DNA of 64,000 bases from Tabrizicola aquatica (GTDB lineage Bacteria; Pseudomonadota; Alphaproteobacteria; Rhodobacterales; Rhodobacteraceae), in NCBI RefSeq assembly GCF_002900975.1, contig NZ_PJON01000002.1, positions 1 through 64,000 of the forward strand, written 5' to 3'. Every line of letters starts with the position of its first letter. Positions within the stretch are counted from its first letter, which is position 1. Shown in pieces: positions 16,634-25,798 of this stretch. Made by a program: the position numbers and the translations under genes. The notes under the pieces are model-generated. The model saw only the letters and a list, made by a program, of their open reading frames with translations, had not been told where the DNA came from and made no database searches.

Positions 16634-18679
16634 TTGGACCGCGCCGCCCAGCTTCTGCATTCCGTTTTCGGATTCCCCGATTTCCGCCCAGGCCAGGCGG
16701 AAATCGTGCAATCCGTGCTGGAAGGCCGCAATACGCTGGCCATCATGCCCACCGGGGGCGGCAAGTCGCTGTGCTTCCAGCTACCCGCCCTGTGCCGCGA
16801 CGGGGTGACGGTTGTCATCTCTCCCCTCATCGCGTTGATGCGGGACCAGGTCCGCGCTCTGCGCGCCGCGGGGGTCGAGGCGGGGGCGCTGACCTCGGGC
16901 AACACGGACGAGGAAACCGAAGAGGTCTTTCAGGCCATCGACGAGGGGCGGCTGAAGCTTCTCTACATGGCGCCCGAACGGCTGGCCTCTGGCGCGGCAA
17001 TGGGCCTGTTGCGCCGGGCAAAATGCAGCCTGATCGCGGTGGACGAGGCGCATTGCGTGTCGCAATGGGGCCACGACTTCCGCCCCGACTATCTGCGGAT
17101 CGGCGAACTCCGCCGCAGCCTCCGCGTGCCGCTTGCCGCCTTCACCGCCACGGCGGATGAGGAAACCCGGGCCGAGATCGTCACTCGCCTGTTCGACGGC
17201 GAACAGCCCGCCACCTTCCTGCGCGGCTTCGACCGGCCGAACATCCACCTTGCCTTTGCCGTCAAGACCGGCCCGCGCGACCAGATCCTGCGCTTTGCCG
17301 CTGCCCGCAAGGGCCAGTCCGGCATTGTCTACTGCGGCACGCGTGCCAAGACCGAGGTGCTGGCCCAGGCCCTGCGTGAGGCCGGCCATTCCTCGGTCGC
17401 CTATCACGGCGGGATGGAAGCCGAGGAGCGCCGGCGCGTCGAAACCCGCTTCCAGCGCGAGGATGGGCTGATCGTCGTCGCGACCATCGCCTTCGGCATG
17501 GGGATCGACAAGCCCGACATCCGCTGGGTCGCCCATGCCGATCTGCCCAAGTCGATCGAGGGTTACTATCAGGAAATTGGCCGCGCCGGCCGCGATGGCT
17601 CTCCGGCCGAGACGCTGACGCTGTACGGCCCCGACGACATCCGCCTGCGCCGCTCCCAGATCGACGAGGGTGCGGCTCCCCCAGACCGCAAGGCCGCCGA
17701 TCACGCACGCCTGAACGCGCTTCTTGGCCTGGCCGAGGCGCTGGCCTGCCGCCGTCAGGTCCTGCTCGGTTATTTCGGCGAACAGGCCGAGCCTTGCGGC
17801 AATTGCGACCTCTGCGACCGCCCGGCCCAGACCTTTGACGCGACCGAGGCTGTGCGCAAGGCGTTGTCGGCCATCCTGCGCACCGGCGAATGGTTCGGCG
17901 CGGGGCATCTGATCGACATCCTTACCGGCTCGGCCACGCCCAAGGTGCGCGAGCGCGGGCACGATCAGTTGCCCACCTTTGCCGTCGGCAAGGAACTGTC
18001 CAAACCCGCCTGGGGCGCGGTCTTCCGCCAGATGATGGGCCGCGACCTGGTCCGCCCCGACCCGGACCGCCACGGCGCCCTGCGCATGACCGAGGCCGCC
18101 CGCCCGGTCTTGCGCGGCGAAGCGCAGGTGACCTTGCGCAAGGACACCATCGCCGCCGCTGACGAACGCGAACCCGTGGTCCGGGCCCAGGTCGCGGACG
18201 AGGATCTTGGCCTGCTTGCCCAACTCAAGGCCAAACGCCGCGCCCTGGCCGAGGCGCAGAATGTCCCGGCCTATGTGGTCTTTCCCGACAAGACCCTGAT
18301 CGAGATGGCCGAAAAGAAGCCCGCGACCCTGGACCAGATGGCCGGGATCACCGGCGTCGGGGCCCGCAAGCTGGAAAGCTACGGCGCGCACTTCCTGGAG
18401 GTGATCACCGGAGGGGCCGAGGCCCTCCACCCCGCGCGGATGCGTCTGGCCGGTCGCCCCGAAGGCGCGCTGTTCGACCGGCTGGCCGAGCTGCAGCTGC
18501 AGCTTGCCCGGGGCGAGGACGGCACTGGAAAGTACCTGACCTGCACCAATGCGACTCTGCGCCAGATCGCCGAACGCCGCCCTTCGACCCTGTCGGAACT
18601 GGCTGCGATCCAGGGGATGGGCGAACAAAAGATCGACCGCTTCGGCGAGGCTTTCCTGACCGCCCTGCGCGACGGCTGA
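16634..18679 (+). CDS. recQ: ATP-dependent DNA helicase RecQ (TTG start)
   Basis: The 681-residue superfamily-2 helicase has Walker A MPTGGGKSLCFQLPAL (about residues 36-51), the DEAH box VDEAHCVSQWGHDFRPDY, motif IV-VI elements (IAFGMGIDKPDIRWVAH, QEIGRAGRDG) and zinc-binding CGNCDLCDRP. It ends with two HRDC domains (about 530-595 and 610-680). RecQ unwinds DNA in recombination and fork repair. Translation appears to begin at TTG 4 bases after the yggT stop, since the RAAQLLHSVFGFPDFRPGQ start is conserved and no in-frame ATG or GTG precedes it. Confidence 0.95.
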   Translation: MDRAAQLLHSVFGFPDFRPGQAEIVQSVLEGRNTLAIMPTGGGKSLCFQLPALCRDGVTVVISPLIALMRDQVRALRAAGVEAGALTSGNTDEETEEVFQAIDEGRLKLLYMAPERLASGAAMGLLRRAKCSLIAVDEAHCVSQWGHDFRPDYLRIGELRRSLRVPLAAFTATADEETRAEIVTRLFDGEQPATFLRGFDRPNIHLAFAVKTGPRDQILRFAAARKGQSGIVYCGTRAKTEVLAQALREAGHSSVAYHGGMEAEERRRVETRFQREDGLIVVATIAFGMGIDKPDIRWVAHADLPKSIEGYYQEIGRAGRDGSPAETLTLYGPDDIRLRRSQIDEGAAPPDRKAADHARLNALLGLAEALACRRQVLLGYFGEQAEPCGNCDLCDRPAQTFDATEAVRKALSAILRTGEWFGAGHLIDILTGSATPKVRERGHDQLPTFAVGKELSKPAWGAVFRQMMGRDLVRPDPDRHGALRMTEAARPVLRGEAQVTLRKDTIAAADEREPVVRAQVADEDLGLLAQLKAKRRALAEAQNVPAYVVFPDKTLIEMAEKKPATLDQMAGITGVGARKLESYGAHFLEVITGGAEALHPARMRLAGRPEGALFDRLAELQLQLARGEDGTGKYLTCTNATLRQIAERRPSTLSELAAIQGMGEQKIDRFGEAFLTALRDG

Positions 18680-18726
18680 CCTGGGCCCGCCTTGTTTCCC
18701 GACACTCCCGCGCATAGCGTGGCGCC

Positions 18727-18792
18727 ATGAAACGCAGAACGACAACCACACCCGGTACCGACCGACTGTCCCGCGGCAGGGCCAGAAGATGA
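18727..18792 (+). other. Possible 21-residue leader peptide coupled to the aminotransferase
   Basis: A short frame, MKRRTTTTPGTDRLSRG and so on, ends TGA at 18790-18792, overlapping the ATG of the next gene (ATGA). Four consecutive Thr codons are present. A weak TTGTTT / TAGCGT pair (17-base spacing) upstream would put the transcript start near its ATG. It may be chance. Confidence 0.3.
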
Positions 18793-19973
18793 AATACGCG
18801 CAGCGCATGGCGGATGTCCGCCCCTCGGCCATCGGCGAGCTTCTGGCGCTTGGCGCTGATCCCTCGATCATCTCATTCGGCGGCGGCTATCCCGATGCCA
18901 GCCTTTTCCCGGCCAAGGCGCTGGAGGACTGCTTCCGCGAGGCGATCCGCGCGCCGGGCGGGGCGGCCATGCAATACGCGCCCTCGAACGGGCTGGCGCA
19001 TCTGCGCGGCCAGATCGCCGGGCTGATGACGGCCGACGGCACTCCCTGCACGGCCGAGGATGTGCTGATCCTGCAAGGCTCGCAGCAGGGGCTGGATTTC
19101 GCCGCGCGGATGCTGGTCGATCCCGGCGACGTGATCGTGACCGAGGACCCGACCTTCCTGGGCGCGCTGATCGCCTTCCAGCCCAGCCAGCCGCGCTATG
19201 CCGTGGTCCCGGTGGACGGTAACGGGATGCGGACCGACATTCTGTCTGACGTGCTGGCCGCGAACCCTGGCGCGCGGATGCTCTATACCGTGCCGGATTT
19301 CCAGAACCCGACCGGGGTCACCCTGTCGATGGAACGGCGGCACCAGCTTATCGCGCTGGCCAACCAGCACGACCTGATCGTGGTCGAGGATACACCCTAT
19401 CGCCAAATCCGCTTCACCGGGGACAGCCTGCCCACGCTGAAGTCATTGGATACCGAGGGCCGCGTGATCCACCTGGGCAGCTTCTCCAAGGTGCTGGTGC
19501 CGGGGCTGCGGCTGGGCTGGGCGGTGGCCGCGCCGGACCTGCTGATGCGGATGGGGCTTCTGAAGGTCGCGGCGGATACCCAGACCTCGACCCTGAACAT
19601 GGCGGCGGCCAGCCTGTTTCTGGACCGCTACGACCTGTCTGACCACATCGCCACCCTGCGCCGGGCCTATGCGGCGAAGAAGGAGGTGATGCTGGACGCG
19701 ATCCGCCAGCACTTCCCGCAAGCGGTAACCGCGACCGATCCCGAGGGTGGGCTGTTCACCTGGCTGACCTTTCCAGAAGGCTTCGACGCCACCGCCTTCA
19801 TGCGCGACGTGGCCCTGCCCCAGGCCCGCGTCGCCTATGTCCCGGGCGCGACATTCTTCCCCCTCACCCCGCGCCCGAACACTGCGCGGTTCAACTACTC
19901 CGCCCAATCGCCCGAAAAGATCCAGGCCGGCATCGCCGCGCTTGGCCGGGCGTTGCAGGCCCATTTCCTGTAG
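18789..19973 (+). CDS. PLP-dependent class I/II aminotransferase (2-aminoadipate aminotransferase-like)
   Basis: The 394-residue fold-type I enzyme lacks the HTH domain of MocR regulators. It begins ISFGGGYPDASLFPAKAL and has the YTVPDFQNPTGVTLS motif, EDTPYRQIRF, and the PLP-lysine in HLGSFSKVLVPGLRLGW. This is the 2-aminoadipate/aromatic aminotransferase subgroup. The exact amino donor is unknown. It is followed 6 bases later by an RraA-like aldolase, suggesting a shared catabolic step on an oxo-acid, though that link is inference. Its start overlaps a potential leader peptide. Confidence 0.88.
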   Translation: MKYAQRMADVRPSAIGELLALGADPSIISFGGGYPDASLFPAKALEDCFREAIRAPGGAAMQYAPSNGLAHLRGQIAGLMTADGTPCTAEDVLILQGSQQGLDFAARMLVDPGDVIVTEDPTFLGALIAFQPSQPRYAVVPVDGNGMRTDILSDVLAANPGARMLYTVPDFQNPTGVTLSMERRHQLIALANQHDLIVVEDTPYRQIRFTGDSLPTLKSLDTEGRVIHLGSFSKVLVPGLRLGWAVAAPDLLMRMGLLKVAADTQTSTLNMAAASLFLDRYDLSDHIATLRRAYAAKKEVMLDAIRQHFPQAVTATDPEGGLFTWLTFPEGFDATAFMRDVALPQARVAYVPGATFFPLTPRPNTARFNYSAQSPEKIQAGIAALGRALQAHFL

Positions 19974-19979
19974 GTCGCC

Positions 19980-20651
19980 ATGCCCGTCACGCTGCACGCC
20001 GCCCCCGCCTCTGACCTGACCCCCGACGAGATCGCCCGCTGGCGCGCCGTGCCCGTGGCAGTGGCGGTGGACCTTGGTCGCGACGCAGGCCAGATCGACC
20101 CGGCGATCCGTCCCTTGCGCCCAGCGGGGCAGCAGCCGCGGCTTTTCGGACAGGCGGTGACGGTGCGCTGCGACCCGCCGGACTTCGGCGCGGTCTTGCA
20201 TGCGCTGGACGTGATCCAGCCCGGCCAGGTTCTGGTGATCGACGCCGGCAGCCACCGCGATACGGCGATGATCGGCGACATCCTCTCTGGCCACCTGCGG
20301 CAGAAGGGTGTCGTCGGCCTGGTCTGTGACGGGGCGGTGCGCGATACCGGCACGTTAGGCGGCTGGGATGACTTTGCGGTGTTTTCCCGCTGGATCACCC
20401 CGCGCGGTCCGACCGGGGCCGACAAGGGCTCGGTCAACCTGCCGGTGGTGATTGGCGGCTGCATGGTGCGGCCCGGCGATCTGGTGATCGGCGACGATGA
20501 CGGCCTGGTGGCCCTGACACCGCAGGTGGTGCGCAGCCGCATCGCCGATGCCGAGGCGAAGCTGGCGCGTGAGGTTGAATGGACCCGTGCCCTTGCGCAA
20601 GGTCAGTCTGCCGCGCAGGTCTTTGGCCTCTCCGCCCCGATCCGCGCCTGA
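19980..20651 (+). CDS. RraA-like / 4-hydroxy-4-methyl-2-oxoglutarate aldolase family protein
   Basis: The 223-residue protein has the RraA fold signatures: GQAVTVRCDPPDFGAVLHAL, the glycine-rich GLVCDGAVRDTGTL (metal and substrate loop with the RD pair), and PGDLVIGDDDGLVALTP. Family members are class II pyruvate aldolases (HMG/CHA aldolases, oxaloacetate decarboxylases) or, in E. coli, an RNase E inhibitor. The catalytic-type RD is kept and the gene is cotranscribed with an aminotransferase, so an aldolase or decarboxylase role is favoured. The substrate is unknown. Confidence 0.8.
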   Translation: MPVTLHAAPASDLTPDEIARWRAVPVAVAVDLGRDAGQIDPAIRPLRPAGQQPRLFGQAVTVRCDPPDFGAVLHALDVIQPGQVLVIDAGSHRDTAMIGDILSGHLRQKGVVGLVCDGAVRDTGTLGGWDDFAVFSRWITPRGPTGADKGSVNLPVVIGGCMVRPGDLVIGDDDGLVALTPQVVRSRIADAEAKLAREVEWTRALAQGQSAAQVFGLSAPIRA

Positions 20652-20661
20652 TCCAAACGGA

Positions 20662-20697
20662 AACCGCCAGACGCAGCGCGCGCCTGGCGGTTCCTTG
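20662..20697 (+). terminator. Probable intrinsic terminator after the RraA-like gene
   Basis: Inverted repeat AACCGCCAG (20662-20670) and CTGGCGGTT (20684-20692), followed by TCCTTGTCC. The T tract is weak. It sits between convergent genes. Confidence 0.5.
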
Positions 20698-20748
20698 TCC
20701 ATCACGGGCAGCCGGCAGGGAGGAGGAGGGCCCGCCGCCCGCTCCGGC

Positions 20749-22116
20749 TCAGCTGTGATAGGCCTGCTCGCCGTGGCTGGTCAGGTCCAGACCCTGGCGC
20801 TCGGTGTCGTTGTCCACCCGCAGACCAATGGTCATGTCCACCAGCTTGAAGGCGACATAGGACACGACACCCGACCAGACGATGGTGATCAGCACGCCTT
20901 CGATCTGGATCCAAAGCTGCATCATCATCGCATAGTCGTCGCCCTTGACCCCACCGAAGGCCGCGGCCGAGAACACGCCGGTCAGCACAGCGCCGACGAT
21001 CCCGGCGACGCCGTGGATGCCGAACACGTCCAGGCTGTCGTCGTACTTCATCTTCTGCTTGACGACCGTGACGAAGAAGTAGCTGGCCAGCGTGGCGATA
21101 ACACCCAGCGCGATGGCACCCATCGGGCCAACCGTGCCACAGGCCGGGGTGATGGCAACAAGGCCCGTCACCATGCCCGAGGCCGCACCCAGCATCGAGG
21201 CCTTGCCGCGCTGCATCCCTTCGATCGCACACCAGGCCAGCGTGGCCGCCGCAGTGCAGATGAAGGTGTTGATCATCGCCAGCGTCGCGCCGCCGTTCGC
21301 CTCAAGGTTCGAGCCGACGTTGAAGCCGAACCAGCCGACCCACAGCATCGAGGCGCCGATCATGGTCATCACCATCGAGTGCGGGGCCATGTTGTCCTTG
21401 CCATAGCCAAGGCGCGGGCCGATCACCAGCGCGCCAACCAGCGCCGCAATGCCGGCGTTGATGTGGACCACGGTGCCGCCGGCAAAGTCGATCGCGCCCT
21501 TGGCAAAGAGATAGCCGTTGGCATCCCAGACCATGTGGGCGATCGGGAAGTACGAGAACGTGCCCCAAAGGACCGAAAATGCCAGGACGGCCTTGAACTT
21601 CACCCGTTCCGCAAAGGCACCGATGACCAGCGCCGGAGTGATGGCCGCAAAGGTCATCTGGAAGGCGATGAACAGGTATTCCGGGATGACGTATCCCGCG
21701 CTGAACGTCGCGGACATGCTGTCTGCGGTCACACCGGACAGGAACAGCTTGCCCGTGCCGCCCCACCAGGGCGAGGTCGAGCCGCCGAAGGCAAAGGAAT
21801 AACCGTAGACGACCCAGACAATCATCATCACGCAGGCGATGACCGTGGTCTGCATCAGGACCGACAGCATGTTCTTCTGCCGCACCAGGCCGCCGTAGAA
21901 CAGCGCCAGGCCGGGAATGGTCATGAACAGCACGAGGACGGTCGAGACCATCATCCAGCTGACGTCGCCCTTGTCCATGACGGGGACGACTTCTTCGACC
22001 ACCTCGGCGGCGGTTTCGGCCACTTCGGTCGTGGCCTCCTGGGCCCAGACGGGCAGGCTGGCAAACAGCGACGCGCCCAGCGCGCCAAGGCCAGCAAGTT
22101 TCATGTGGTTGCTCAT
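20749..22116 (-). CDS. amtB: Ammonium transporter AmtB
   Basis: The 455-residue protein has a cleavable N terminus (GALGASLFASLPVWAQEA), then 11 membrane segments. Conserved Amt blocks include MTIPGLALFYGGLVRQKN, FAGGTVVHINAGIAALVGA (channel His) and PHSMVMTMIGASMLWVGWFGFNVGS (second pore His). A cytoplasmic tail follows. The trimer conducts ammonium/ammonia and is blocked by non-uridylylated GlnK. It is encoded just downstream of glnK, the usual coupled arrangement, and so is expected to be induced under nitrogen limitation. Confidence 0.97.
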   Translation of the reverse strand: MSNHMKLAGLGALGASLFASLPVWAQEATTEVAETAAEVVEEVVPVMDKGDVSWMMVSTVLVLFMTIPGLALFYGGLVRQKNMLSVLMQTTVIACVMMIVWVVYGYSFAFGGSTSPWWGGTGKLFLSGVTADSMSATFSAGYVIPEYLFIAFQMTFAAITPALVIGAFAERVKFKAVLAFSVLWGTFSYFPIAHMVWDANGYLFAKGAIDFAGGTVVHINAGIAALVGALVIGPRLGYGKDNMAPHSMVMTMIGASMLWVGWFGFNVGSNLEANGGATLAMINTFICTAAATLAWCAIEGMQRGKASMLGAASGMVTGLVAITPACGTVGPMGAIALGVIATLASYFFVTVVKQKMKYDDSLDVFGIHGVAGIVGAVLTGVFSAAAFGGVKGDDYAMMMQLWIQIEGVLITIVWSGVVSYVAFKLVDMTIGLRVDNDTERQGLDLTSHGEQAYHS

Positions 22117-22143
22117 GTCAGTGGTTACCCCTTCCCCACGCTC

Positions 22144-22482
22144 TCACAGCGCATCGTCATCGGTTTCGCCGGTGCGCACCCGCACGGCATGTTCCACGTC
22201 CAGGACGAAGATCTTTCCGTCCCCGATCTTGTCTGTCTTTGCGGTTTTCTGGATCGTCGAGACGACCTGATCGGACAGACCGTCGGCGACGACGATCTCC
22301 AGCCGAACCTTCGGGACGAAGTTCACGGCATATTCCGCGCCACGGTAGATTTCGGTGTGGCCGGACTGGCTGCCGAACCCCTTGATCTCGGTCACCATCA
22401 TGCCGCGCACACCGATGGCGGTCAGCGCCTCGCGGACCTCCTCCAGCTTGAACGGCTTGATTGCTGCAATGATGAGCTTCAC
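22144..22482 (-). CDS. glnK: Nitrogen regulatory protein PII (GlnK)
   Basis: The 112-residue PII protein has a full T-loop: GHTEIYRGAEYAVNFVPK with the uridylylated Tyr at position 51. It also has the ATP-binding segment KTDKIGDGKIFVLDVEHAVRVRTGE. The start codon is GTG, 8 bases after GGGGAAG. The longer frame to 22698 lacks PII-like sequence. The 27-base gap to amtB indicates one operon. GlnK binds AmtB and signals nitrogen and energy status. An NtrC-controlled promoter is expected upstream, but I found no clear site. Confidence 0.96.
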   Translation of the reverse strand: MKLIIAAIKPFKLEEVREALTAIGVRGMMVTEIKGFGSQSGHTEIYRGAEYAVNFVPKVRLEIVVADGLSDQVVSTIQKTAKTDKIGDGKIFVLDVEHAVRVRTGETDDDAL

Positions 22483-22767
22483 GTTCTTCCCCTTCTGTCT
22501 TTTGGCAGGCACCCAGGGGTGGGACCCTCGCCATCGATCAGGCGGGGGAATGCCGCAGCTGCACAAGAAAACCGGCGCCTTTTGGCAGGTCAAACCCGGG
22601 CAGTTCGCACAATTTTTGCACTTTCGTCCGCAGATGCCCGTTTTTTGGGCGGCAAGGTAAGGCGAATCGTCCGCACCCGACCTTCGCTTTCCCGGCAAAG
22701 CTGTTTATGCTGGGGCCACAATCGGACCGGAGAACCGGTCTTCGTCACGAATTGGCGGGCAGCGGGC

Positions 22768-25092
22768 ATGGCAGCAGGTAGCGGGGGCAAGCGGCCCCTG
22801 GTCGCGGACAAGCGGTATTCGGCGCGCACGGGTGGCGGCAGCGGCGGCTCGGGCAGCGGCGGCGCGAAGAAGCCTGCCGCGCCGAAGCCGCGTCGCACGC
22901 GCACGCCACGCCGTCCCCGGCGCCAGCACGGCTTGATCGGCGGCTTCTTCCTGCTGATCTGGCGCGTGATCTGGGGCATCGCCTGGCGCGGCACCGCCAT
23001 CGGCGCGATGATCCTGGGCGGCGTGGTCTGGTACTTCTACGCCCAGCTTCCCCCCGTCACCGAACTGGTGGACGGCCGCGCCCGCGGCTCGGTCACCATG
23101 CTGGACCGCGAGGGCGAGGTTTTCGCCTGGCGCGGCGAGACCTATGGCGGGATGATCACCGCCGAAAGCGTCTCGCAGTTCCTGCACGACGCGGTCATCG
23201 CGACCGAGGACCGGCGCTTTTACTGGCATTTCGGCATCTCGCCGCGCGGGGTCGCCAGCGCCATCCGTATCAACCTGGCCGAAGGCCGCGGTCCGTTCGA
23301 GGGCAACGGTGGTTCAACCATCACCCAGCAGACGGCCAAGCTTCTCTGCCTGGGCGTCCAGTGGGACCCGACGCGCTGGAAGACCGAAGCCGACTACGAA
23401 CGCGACTGCCGGCAGGGCGGCATCTGGCGCAAGATCAAGGAAGTGCCCTTCTCCATGGCGATGGAGGCGAAGTACTCCAAGGAAGAAATCCTGACGATCT
23501 ACCTGAACAGGGCCTACCTGGGCGCCGGCGCCCGCGGGTTCGAAGCCGCAGCCCAGCGCTATTTCGGCAAGTCGGCCAAGGATGTGACCGCAGCCGAAGC
23601 GGCGATGCTGGCGGGATTGCTCAAGGCCCCCTCGACCTTTGCACCGACCGCCAGCATTGACCGCGCCCGGGGTCGGGCCGCCGTCGTGATCGGCCTGATG
23701 GAGGAGCAGGGCTATCTGACCAAGGCCGAGGCGGACGAGGCGCGGGCTAATCCCGCCAGCCTGTCCAAGGCGGCCAAGCAGGACTCGGGCGGCTATTTCG
23801 CCGACTGGGTGATGGAGACGACGCCCGACTACCTGGCCCGCGACACCACCGAGGACGTGGTGATCGAGACGACGCTGGACCAGGACATGCAGAAAAAGGC
23901 CGAAGAGGCCCTGTCCTGGGTGTTCGAGAACAAGGTCAAGGCCGGGTCAAAGGCCCAAGCCGCGATCGTGGTGATGAGTGCGGACGGCGCGGTCCGCGCC
24001 ATGGTCGGCGGGCGCAACGTGCCGAATGCGGGCGACTTCAACCGCGCAACCCAGGCCCTGCGCCAAACTGGGTCGGCCTTCAAGCCCTTCATCTATGCCG
24101 TAGCAATGGATCTGGGCTACAGCCCCCTGGACTATGTCGAGGATCAGCCCCGGTGCTGGTACACGGCTGGCTCGGGCGATTGGTGTCCGCAGAACTATGA
24201 TCGCGACTTCAAGGGCACGATCACCCTGACCCAGGCGCTTGCCGAAAGCCGCAACATCCCGGCCATCGTTCTGTCCGAAGCGGTCGGCCGCGACCTAGTC
24301 AAGCAGGTCGCCACCGACTTTGGCCTGGCTCAGAACTTTGCCGACGGCCCGGCCCTGGCGCTTGGCGTCTCGGAATCGACCCTGATCGACATGACCGGCG
24401 CCTTTGCCGGCATCCTGAACGGTGGTTCTGCGGTCGTCCCGTACGGCTTGCAGGCGCTGAAGCTGCAGGGGATGGACGAACCCCTGTTCGGTGCAGGTGG
24501 CGGCATCGGCGAGCGGGTGATCTCGGAAGGGGCGGCGCGGGCGCTGACCTACATGATGAGCGAGGTGCTGAACTCTGGCACCGGCGCGCGGGCGCGGCTC
24601 GACGACCGTGAGGCTGCGGGCAAGACCGGCACGACGCAAAGCGCGCGGGACGCCTGGTTCGTGGGCTTCACCGCCGATTATGTGGTCGGGGTCTGGATGG
24701 GCTATGACGACAACAGCCCGCTGACCGGGGTCACCGGCGGCGGCCTTCCGGCCGAAATCTGGCACGAGGTGATGACCCGGATCAACGAAGGCGTCCCAGC
24801 CAGTCCGCTGCTGACCGAGATCCCCGATTCCACCTATGCGCCGATTGACCCCAGCACCACCGAAGGCGCCGTCGCGGCCGAGGATGTGCCCTATTTCGAC
24901 GACCCCAACGCCCCAGCCTTCGACGGCGAAGGCTATAGCGATCCCCTGCCCGAGGCCTATACCGCCCCCCTCCCCGGCGAGGAAATTCCCCGGCTCGACG
25001 AAGCTCCGGAAGGCGCGGTCAGGGAAGGTCCGGTCGAGGATGACATCGTCGACCAGATCCTGCGCGATGTGCTGGGAACGTCCGGGAACTGA
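22768..25092 (+). CDS. Class A penicillin-binding protein (transglycosylase/transpeptidase, PBP1a-like)
   Basis: The 774-residue protein has a basic, Gly/Ser/Pro-rich cytoplasmic tail (about 1-52) and one membrane anchor (about 55-92). The glycosyltransferase domain has ATEDRRFYWHFGISPRG and NGGSTITQQTAKLL. The transpeptidase domain has the active Ser in GSAFKPF (about residue 436), SRN, and KTGTTQ (about 618). It ends in an acidic, Pro-rich periplasmic tail. It builds and crosslinks peptidoglycan. The start is the ATG at 22768; the very long upstream open frame is antisense to glnK-amtB. It is divergent from glnK. Confidence 0.93.
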   Translation: MAAGSGGKRPLVADKRYSARTGGGSGGSGSGGAKKPAAPKPRRTRTPRRPRRQHGLIGGFFLLIWRVIWGIAWRGTAIGAMILGGVVWYFYAQLPPVTELVDGRARGSVTMLDREGEVFAWRGETYGGMITAESVSQFLHDAVIATEDRRFYWHFGISPRGVASAIRINLAEGRGPFEGNGGSTITQQTAKLLCLGVQWDPTRWKTEADYERDCRQGGIWRKIKEVPFSMAMEAKYSKEEILTIYLNRAYLGAGARGFEAAAQRYFGKSAKDVTAAEAAMLAGLLKAPSTFAPTASIDRARGRAAVVIGLMEEQGYLTKAEADEARANPASLSKAAKQDSGGYFADWVMETTPDYLARDTTEDVVIETTLDQDMQKKAEEALSWVFENKVKAGSKAQAAIVVMSADGAVRAMVGGRNVPNAGDFNRATQALRQTGSAFKPFIYAVAMDLGYSPLDYVEDQPRCWYTAGSGDWCPQNYDRDFKGTITLTQALAESRNIPAIVLSEAVGRDLVKQVATDFGLAQNFADGPALALGVSESTLIDMTGAFAGILNGGSAVVPYGLQALKLQGMDEPLFGAGGGIGERVISEGAARALTYMMSEVLNSGTGARARLDDREAAGKTGTTQSARDAWFVGFTADYVVGVWMGYDDNSPLTGVTGGGLPAEIWHEVMTRINEGVPASPLLTEIPDSTYAPIDPSTTEGAVAAEDVPYFDDPNAPAFDGEGYSDPLPEAYTAPLPGEEIPRLDEAPEGAVREGPVEDDIVDQILRDVLGTSGN

Positions 25093-25130
25093 CGAACCGG
25101 CCTGGGGACCTGCCCCCGGCACGGTTCGTC
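25091..25130. terminator. Hairpin between convergent pbp and mlaC genes
   Basis: Arms GACGAACCG (25091-25099) and CGGTTCGTC (25122-25130) enclose a further GGGG/CCCC stem. It begins at the last base of the PBP stop region. There is no T tract, so it is a probable transcript end or 3' stabiliser rather than a classic terminator. Confidence 0.5.
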
Positions 25131-25189
25131 GATGAAGTCGTCACTCCTCACCCGCGACGAGAAGACGAAGTCGCACGAGGAGCCGTTGC

Positions 25190-25798
25190 TTAAAGCGAAG
25201 CCAGGTCCGCGATCAACCGGTCCAGATCGCCGCCACGCTGGTCCAGTAGCGCGCCCATCTCGGTGCGCTCGGAAGCCAGCATGTTCACGCCCTCGATGAT
25301 GATGTTGAAGAACAGGCTCTTGCCCGACTTGTCCGACACATGCCAGCGCACCTCGAACGGGCTTTCCCCCTTAAGGTAGGCGGTCGAAATCACCTCGTAG
25401 TAGCTTTTCACCGCCTTGGCCTCGGCCACTTCGATCCGGCCCCCGATGAACTCGCGGAAGCGGCGGCCGTATTTGCGGCTGATATAGCCCTGAAACGCCT
25501 TGGTATAAGCCGAGAGTTGTCCCTTCGACGCCTGGCGCGCCGCCGGCCCAAGGACCGACCGGGCAATCGCCGGCACATCGGCATAGCGCGAGAACAACCG
25601 CTCAAAGTCGTTCAGCATCGCGCCTTCCGACTTGCCCGAGTTGATGATCCCGTTGATGTCGCCCACGGTCTTGTCGACCAGCGTTTTCGCCTGGTCGGCC
25701 GTCAGCGCCATCGCGCGGCCCGGCAGCGCCAGCACCAGGGCCGAGGCGGCCAGCCCAGCCGCAAAGCCGCGGCGCGTCAGGATCATGTCATTCGGCAT
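25190..25798 (-). CDS. mlaC: MlaC/Ttg2D-like periplasmic phospholipid-binding protein
   Basis: The 202-residue protein has a twin-arginine-like signal (LTRRGFAAGLAASALVLALP) and then the MlaC domain: FERLFSRYADVPAIARSVLG, YTKAFQGYISRKYGRRF and FEVRWHVSDKSGKSLFFNI. MlaC ferries phospholipids between the MlaA lipoprotein and the inner-membrane MlaFEDB transporter. The start at 25798 (GAGGA 6 bases before) overlaps the end of mlaA by 11 bases, showing tight coupling. No mlaFED genes are in the window. Confidence 0.9.
   Translation of the reverse strand: MPNDMILTRRGFAAGLAASALVLALPGRAMALTADQAKTLVDKTVGDINGIINSGKSEGAMLNDFERLFSRYADVPAIARSVLGPAARQASKGQLSAYTKAFQGYISRKYGRRFREFIGGRIEVAEAKAVKSYYEVISTAYLKGESPFEVRWHVSDKSGKSLFFNIIIEGVNMLASERTEMGALLDQRGGDLDRLIADLASL

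Noticed and set aside
22483-22700. A sigma-54 promoter and NtrC sites before glnK
   Set aside because: No GG-N10-GC at proper spacing with the TGGCAC/TTGCA context was found. GCAC-rich segments near 22610 are not a convincing dyad.
20548-25092. A 1,514-codon open frame suggesting a giant protein
   Set aside because: Its first 740 codons run antisense through amtB and glnK and are His/Arg/Gly-rich shadow sequence. The true penicillin-binding protein starts at ATG 22768.
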